From Rostrohypoxylon terebratum (lineage: Eukaryota > Ascomycota > Sordariomycetes > Xylariales > Hypoxylaceae): a DNA stretch of 24,067 nt. The notes under the pieces were generated by a model. The model made no database searches and was not told the DNA's origin. It saw only the letters and a list, made by a program, of their open reading frames with translations. The DNA is taken from assembly GCA_022497145.1 (NCBI GenBank), contig MU386068.1, forward strand, positions 1 through 24,067, written 5' to 3'. Position 1 is the stretch's first letter. Every line of letters starts with the position of its first letter. The position numbers were made by a program, and so were the translations under genes. Positions 19,413-24,067 of this stretch are shown piece after piece.

Positions 19413-21164
19413 ATGTCAATTTATCCTTATCAGAAGATACCCGCGACTCACATCAGACTTGTGCGACTAGTTCGCGAGTCTCCACGCAGCCATGATACCG
19501 ACGCGATTCTCAGCTATGAGCTGGTCAGCTACCCCCTTGAAGATTGTCCCAGCTACATGGCACTCTCGTATACATGGGGATTAGACACTCCGAACCAACA
19601 TATTATTATAGATGGACATGATGTCATCGTTCAAGATAATCTCTATTCATTTCTTCAGCGGCGTCATAAGTCTTTACCCCAAGCTGACACCGGTGAAGCA
19701 TTTCTCTGGGTCGACGCAATTTGCATCAACCAATCAGATATGCGTGAAAAAAGTCTACAATTAACATTAATGGGCGAAATATACAAAAGGGCAAGCCATA
19801 TTGGTCTATGGTTAGGAGAGAATAGTCACGATAGTGGCGTTGCAATTGATTGCTGGTTACGACTTGTTGACAAGGTCCGACAAGGAGAATTGATCAAACC
19901 TTCGGATCTGTCTGTAAAGGAGACTAGAGCTCTTGACAACTTAGCTCTTCGAAATTACTGGCTCCGAGTTTGGGTGTGGCAAGAAGCGTCAACCCCCAAT
20001 ACTCCAAGCTACATATTATGCGGTGATAAGCGAATCGCGCTTGAGGATGCGTTCGTCGCGAATGACGCTATTCGAACGATGATGCTGACTAGCTATCGCG
20101 TCACAAAACTAATCCCATGGGTGCCCAAGCTTCAAGCTATGTATGAATTGGCACTAATCAGGTCAAGTCACACTGGCACAGAAGAATGTACCAACGACTC
20201 TTCTTTAGGGGGTACTGCAGACTGGGACTCTTTGATGAGCATGCTGTTCGCAACACGAGACCTTTTGGCTACTGATCCACGCGACAAGATATACGCCCTA
20301 TTCCCAATTTACCGAGATATACGCGGGCGTTTACCCTTCAGGGTATGTGACGGGAAGGCTGTGGAAGAGACTTATAGAGATGCTTGTACTTTTATTCTTC
20401 AAAAAGAACAAGATCTTCGGCTGTTCTTACTCTGCAACGAAAGCAGTAAACCTGCGTCGAGCCAGAGTTGGATTCCAAATTTTACACATCTGATACAACC
20501 TTTCGAGATATTCCGCAGCCAGGGGCTCTTCGACGCAAGTGGCTCGAAGCCGCCGAGCATCTCCGTCCTTGATAACCAGCGGTTAGTAAAAGTCCGTGGC
20601 GTGCGCGTTGACCCGATAAATACCACCCATCGTGGACTGTCACGTCCAAATGAGCAGGAGAGCACGTTCGATATCGAATACTGGGAGCCCAGGTTTCGGA
20701 TCTGGTTTCGGAGTATATCTAAATTCATCGCTAAAGGCGAAGGGGACCGCAATTATCGCAGATCCATCCAGCTTTCAGAAGCCGCAGACCAGCTTCTGTC
20801 TCTCGGCTTATGTCCTGGGCTGAAATTAAGGAGGACTGGCTCTGTCTCCCATTGGCCCATCTTCGACGTCGCGGCGGGAGCTGATCCTCCTCAAGTCGAG
20901 CAGGTGAGGTCTGAATTTGTCGACCTTTTTCTACGTGTGGGCCACGCATCCCTGTTCTGGACTGCCCACGGCTATCTTGGGCTTGGAGACACGGGTATTC
21001 GTAACGGGGATATAGTCGTCGTTCTATATGGTTTATCGATACCCATGGTACTGCGTCGCACTGCATTGTTTTGGCGTATCATTGGGCCTTGTTTCATTGT
21101 CGGCATGATGGATGGGGAGGCGCTTAAACTAAGGGCTTGGGAGGAAGAATTTACAATATTTTAG
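19413..21164 (+). CDS. HET-domain (heterokaryon incompatibility) protein
   Basis: One uninterrupted frame of 583 residues. The HET domain lies at about 47-220. It shows the family blocks YMALSYTWG (49-56), VIVQDNLYSFL (71-81), FLWVDAICINQSDMREKSLQL (98-117) and MGEIYKRASHIGLWLGE (120-136), followed by LRNYWLRVWVWQEAS. After the domain, the block ATRDLLATDPRDKIYALFPI is the usual HET C-terminal landmark, and a C-terminal GDIVVVLYGLSIPMVLR segment is also typical. No membrane segment, NACHT or repeat domain is fused. HET proteins trigger cell death in fungal non-self recognition, but most family members have no tested role, so the biological function is inferred only from the domain. The frame is intact and intronless, and sits between a decaying PAC1 copy and retroelement debris. 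Confidence 0.92.
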   Translation: MSIYPYQKIPATHIRLVRLVRESPRSHDTDAILSYELVSYPLEDCPSYMALSYTWGLDTPNQHIIIDGHDVIVQDNLYSFLQRRHKSLPQADTGEAFLWVDAICINQSDMREKSLQLTLMGEIYKRASHIGLWLGENSHDSGVAIDCWLRLVDKVRQGELIKPSDLSVKETRALDNLALRNYWLRVWVWQEASTPNTPSYILCGDKRIALEDAFVANDAIRTMMLTSYRVTKLIPWVPKLQAMYELALIRSSHTGTEECTNDSSLGGTADWDSLMSMLFATRDLLATDPRDKIYALFPIYRDIRGRLPFRVCDGKAVEETYRDACTFILQKEQDLRLFLLCNESSKPASSQSWIPNFTHLIQPFEIFRSQGLFDASGSKPPSISVLDNQRLVKVRGVRVDPINTTHRGLSRPNEQESTFDIEYWEPRFRIWFRSISKFIAKGEGDRNYRRSIQLSEAADQLLSLGLCPGLKLRRTGSVSHWPIFDVAAGADPPQVEQVRSEFVDLFLRVGHASLFWTAHGYLGLGDTGIRNGDIVVVLYGLSIPMVLRRTALFWRIIGPCFIVGMMDGEALKLRAWEEEFTIF

Positions 21165-22118
21165 TATTCAATCTCAATCTCAATTTCAGCAATCTACCGG
21201 ACCACTTTATTTTATGTGGTAGTTCGTCATAAAGACCAGAATCCCGCGGACCTAACCCTGGGTCGTCCTTAAATACCACAATACTTGACCTCGCGTTTAT
21301 GAGAGACATTCCCTGTTCCACAAGCAAGCACCGTACTTAACTTTTTATTACCTACGGCTTAGGTTAAGCATCCTGTCACAATGCGGACCCAAAGACTTGA
21401 GGGAAAACTACCTAGGTACGCAATTGCGCAAAGAGCTCTAGGCCTCCTTACGATAGGAAATGCGGTATACACATAAGAACTCTCCTTTAACCATCTATCT
21501 AGGCCTAGCTGCCAAAAACTGAACAACCTGGGCTAGTGCTGGTGCACATGACCTTCCAGTGGCCCTAACCAGGTAGCTGAGTAAAAAAAAGGGGGCTTCA
21601 CCCCTTGAACTCAGAAAAGAGTAACTAGCGCTGATACATCACTTCTACCCACTACATACTAGGAGCTACTCTGCACTCACTCTACGTTTGACACGAAGGG
21701 GCCTTTCACTGACAGGTGCACCCCTTGCCAATGGTGCTGGAGCTACCTCGATTCCCTTCTAGAACAATCCCAGTTTCGTAGCTAGATCTCCGGCAACTCA
21801 TTGTCAAGCAAGGTTTCTAACAACTCCATCGAAGCCTTAACATACCCGCATAGATTTGAATCATTATTTGTACAAATCTTAAGTAGGTACCTAGGTACTT
21901 AACCAGGGGAGAAAGTTCTTCTTTTCCTTTAGAAAATTACCTACTTATAATTTTATTACAACTATTTCAACACCAACCATTTCAAAGTATTATTTGACAT
22001 GAAACTGTTTAAGTCAAAAACTAATTAGCGAAATTTTCTTTTCGGGAAAGTCTTTGTTTATTCAGATGAAATACCCTATACAAAGCCTACAGCATAATCT
22101 AGTTACCTCTATAGTAAT
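21165..22118. other. Gene-free region between the HET gene and the LTR element
   Basis: Nearly 1 kb without a supported gene. It contains an AATCTC tandem run right after the HET stop (about 21169-21186), TACCTAGGTA words at 21410 and 21886, an A8G5 run near 21583 and an AT-rich stretch from 21930 to 22080. No element ends were recognised. Confidence 0.5.
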
Positions 22119-22123
22119 GAAAT
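22119..22123. repeat. Left target-site duplication GAAAT
   Basis: GAAAT directly precedes the TGTCACG terminus of the LTR-like element and is repeated exactly at 22934-22938 directly after its CA terminus. Confidence 0.65.
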
Positions 22124-22933
22124 TGTCACGACCCCAAATAAAGACCCCACGGAGGAAGGAATAATCCGAGGGTCACGTGACCAAAACGATGAATCAAGGG
22201 GAGAAGAACCCCGATTCAACGATTCAAGAAACGATGAATCAAGGTGATAGCAACTACTTATCCACGATTCACCAAGAACTCAAGAAGGAGGGTGTTACGA
22301 ACCCGTCTACTACTTCTGTCTAGCTGACTTCGTAGAGCGGATGCGTACCCTGGGGTACTTGGTTTTAAGGTAACAATACTGTAGGGTTGACGATTCTGTT
22401 CGTAAAAGAGATTTCCTGGGACTCTATATTCAAGTGCGGTCTGAATACTTAGATTGAAAGCTGAAGAACTAAAACTAGATACAGTAGGAAATTTCCATTC
22501 TTTATATCCTAATTCTTTATGTCCATGAATTTGGAGAGTTAGAAGTGTTTGCATGAGTTGATTTTGACTTATTAAGTCGAGTTCGATGTCTTGAGTTGAG
22601 TTCGACTCATTGAATCGAGTTTGATTCAATGCCAAGATTTTGATTAGGTCACGTGACCTTCGGGTGATACTTTGTCCGTTTTGTTCTGGGGAGATCGTAA
22701 CAGAGGGAATAATATAAGAAGAATAGTGTCCCCATGTATCTAGTCATTCCTTTAGCTCACCAGCTATCAATCTAAGTCTATTACTTCAACCACATCGAAC
22801 TAATAGAGAGAGGACTCCAAGCCTCTCTTACGAACAGTCCACCTTTGATCTGATCTCTACGAGTACTGCTAACAAACAAGGAAACCCACGAATCACCCCG
22901 TATACCTTAGTACCTAGGTATAGGTTCGTAACA
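22124..22933. mobile_element. LTR-like retroelement copy (solo LTR or truncated element)
   Basis: The segment begins TGTCACGACCC and ends GGTTCGTAACA, so it starts with TG, ends with CA and has related inverted termini. The five bases GAAAT stand immediately outside both ends (22119-22123 and 22934-22938), as expected for an integrase-made target duplication. No gag or pol coding is present in its 810 bp, which fits a solo LTR. A second candidate LTR start, TGTTACGAACC at 22293-22303, is an exact inverted match to the right end and follows a purine tract (AAGAAGGAGGG, 22282-22292) like the polypurine primer site of a 3' LTR. A truncated element with a 641 bp 3' LTR is therefore the alternative. 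Confidence 0.75.
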
Positions 22934-22938
22934 GAAAT
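22934..22938. repeat. Right target-site duplication GAAAT
   Basis: GAAAT follows the terminal GTAACA of the element and matches the five bases before the left terminus at 22119-22123. Confidence 0.65.
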
Positions 22939-23465
22939 GTCAAGTCTGATTTATTATTGTGGTTGTTTTTCAAAACAATTTCATACGGTGTGGTCATAAG
23001 CGTGGAGGAGTAGGTATGGAAACTCAGAGATGCCCCTGAGTTGATACTAGTTCCTCCAGATGGTATTTGAAATTACCGGTACCTTATTCTCGAAATATCG
23101 TAACAATAACTTCTTATTTGAGTACTACCTAAGATAGTCCACAAAGCTCTGGACGCGTCCTATTCTTGATTCTTTTATAGAGAGTTCGTGTAAGTTTAGG
23201 ACGCCTCTAACTATCATCCATTTCCCGAAGACTCCTCCTGACCTAAAGGTCACTTTGAACTATAGCCGCCGTTAGCTGATTCCAGAGAGAACGATTATGT
23301 ACCAGGTGTATATACTCTTTTCCCAAGTTTAAGGACGAAGAGCGTAGCCTGTGGCATTCGTTAACGATGACATTTGTCTGTATATAAGTTAAGCAACAAT
23401 ATACTCCTGGAAGCTTTGCAGTTTCCATCCAGAATTCACATTATACGCAACCGACAAGATCAACA
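22939..23465. other. Gene-free spacer upstream of the right-edge gene
   Basis: No coding frame or repeat could be supported. The last 100-150 bp, including a TATATAAG word at 23381, probably hold the promoter and leader of the gene starting at 23466. Confidence 0.45.
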
Positions 23466-23859
23466 ATGTTTGCTAGGCGAAGATATGCGCGCATCTCCTC
23501 CGCCAGCGGCATATCAGAGGAAAGTCGGAAGGCTTTAGAAGGTACTATGCTAACGATGTGAATTTCCACAGTTAGAAACGCGAGTACATTCTAACTTATT
23601 GCCAGATTCTCAAGAGAGCTTGCCACGATTTTTGTTTCGCGCATTCGGTAGGAGGTCTGGTGGTGACTCTCGTTTGAACACTCCTAGTAGAATTATTCCT
23701 CGTGGATTTCTCGGAGGCAAAACCCCAACCGATATATACGACATACCAAATCTCAAATACATGGTTGATTGTCATTATCGTGGAGGTCGTATTGATACTG
23801 AATTCAGTTCATGGGCAGCCTGCATTACTGTTGCTTGTAAGTTCCACGTTGAAATTTGA
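23466..23859 (+). CDS. Conserved fungal protein of unknown function (DUF7587-like), incomplete
   Basis: Exon 1 (23466-23541) encodes MFARRRYARISSASGISEE and on to a split Asp codon. A 64 nt intron (23542-23605) has a CTAACTTATTGCCAG 3' end. Exon 2 continues with DSQESLPRFLFRAFGRRSGG, GFLGGKTPTDIYDIPNL and DTEFSSWAACITVA. The pattern LPRxLFR...SGG...FLGG...SEFSSWAAS is that of a fungus-specific family often annotated as hypothetical; I believe it is DUF7587, assigned from memory. Its function is not known to me. The conserved domain normally continues well past SSWAAS, but here the frame ends at 23857-23859, or a GTAAGT donor at 23837 begins an intron whose acceptor I could not place. An LTR-like start appears at 23975, so the gene is probably truncated by insertion or decayed. 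Confidence 0.6.
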
Positions 23860-23974
23860 AGCGCAACCACCTGTGGGCACATATTCGCATCAGTCCACCT
23901 TTGAAGCTGAACTCGATTCGTCTAATAGAAGTGATATAGTCGCATCTTAATACTTTGCTTTAAACAAATGCTAA

Positions 23975-24067
23975 TGTGACGAACCTATACTTAGGCTTAG
24001 TAAGTATAGCTTCATAAGGGGGTCTTGATTTTAAGGTAACAGTAATCGTAGAGGTCAAGTATAATCA
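23975..24067 (+). mobile_element. Start of a second LTR-like element, cut by the window edge
   Basis: TGTGACGAACC at 23975-23985 resembles the internal LTR-type start TGTTACGAACC at 22293. About 54 bases later comes the 13-base word TTTTAAGGTAACA (24029-24041), which also occurs 70 bases after the 22293 start (22363-22375), with similar bases on both sides. The two are thus diverged relatives of one repeat family. The rest of this copy lies outside the window. Confidence 0.5.

Noticed and set aside
22258..22635. 125-codon open frame on the minus strand
   Set aside because: It lies inside the LTR-like element, crosses the internal LTR-type boundary and has a low-complexity start made of the GATTCAA-type words; no family resemblance.
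1..24067. CRISPR arrays, bacterial operons, rRNA or tRNA genes, viral genes
   Set aside because: None were seen; the spliced gene structure is eukaryotic throughout and no regularly spaced repeat array or RNA gene was recognised.

Overview
The window is nuclear DNA of a filamentous ascomycete (Pezizomycotina). The genes are monocistronic and interrupted by short 50-80 nt GT-AG introns with CTAAC/CTGAC-type branch sites. Proteins match fungal families (CDK1/NimX, HIRA, GT15 mannosyltransferase, LIS1/PAC1, HET domain), and TACCTAGG-type dispersed repeats sit in the gene-poor stretches. I cannot name the species; a sordariomycete or leotiomycete is plausible but is inference only.

Layout. (1) 83-731 (-): broken N-terminal part of a SERAC1-like alpha/beta hydrolase. 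(2) 732-1642: gene-free DNA with TACCTAGG repeats. (3) 1643-14105 (or 14265): a compact block of intact conserved genes. These are a mitochondrially targeted M20-type beta-ureidopropionase/N-carbamoyl amino-acid hydrolase (+), an AlkB/ALKBH1-like dioxygenase (-), the cell-cycle kinase CDK1 (+), the histone chaperone subunit HIRA/HIR1 (+) and a divergent GT15 mannosyltransferase (+). I rebuilt exon structures for all of them by splice signals and frame continuity, and each coding length is a multiple of three. (4) 14.3-24.07 kb: an accessory-looking, gene-poor half. It holds a tiny possible membrane ORF, a LIS1/PAC1 gene with two frameshifts (-), a HET-domain gene (+), an 810 bp LTR-like element with an exact 5 bp target duplication, and a gene of a conserved fungal family of unknown function. 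That last gene loses coherence just before a second LTR-like start at the right edge.

The genes do not form one pathway. The central block is housekeeping: pyrimidine/amide catabolism, nucleic-acid demethylation, cell-cycle control, chromatin and Golgi glycosylation. The flanks carry genes typical of fungal self/non-self repertoires (SERAC1-like hydrolase, HET) in several states of decay, with retroelement debris. I found no convincing new multi-gene system. The best leads are the decaying PAC1 copy, the LTR structures with the apparently disrupted neighbour, and the unusual features of the GT15 gene (EPG instead of EPD, overlapping uORF, optional C-terminal membrane segment).
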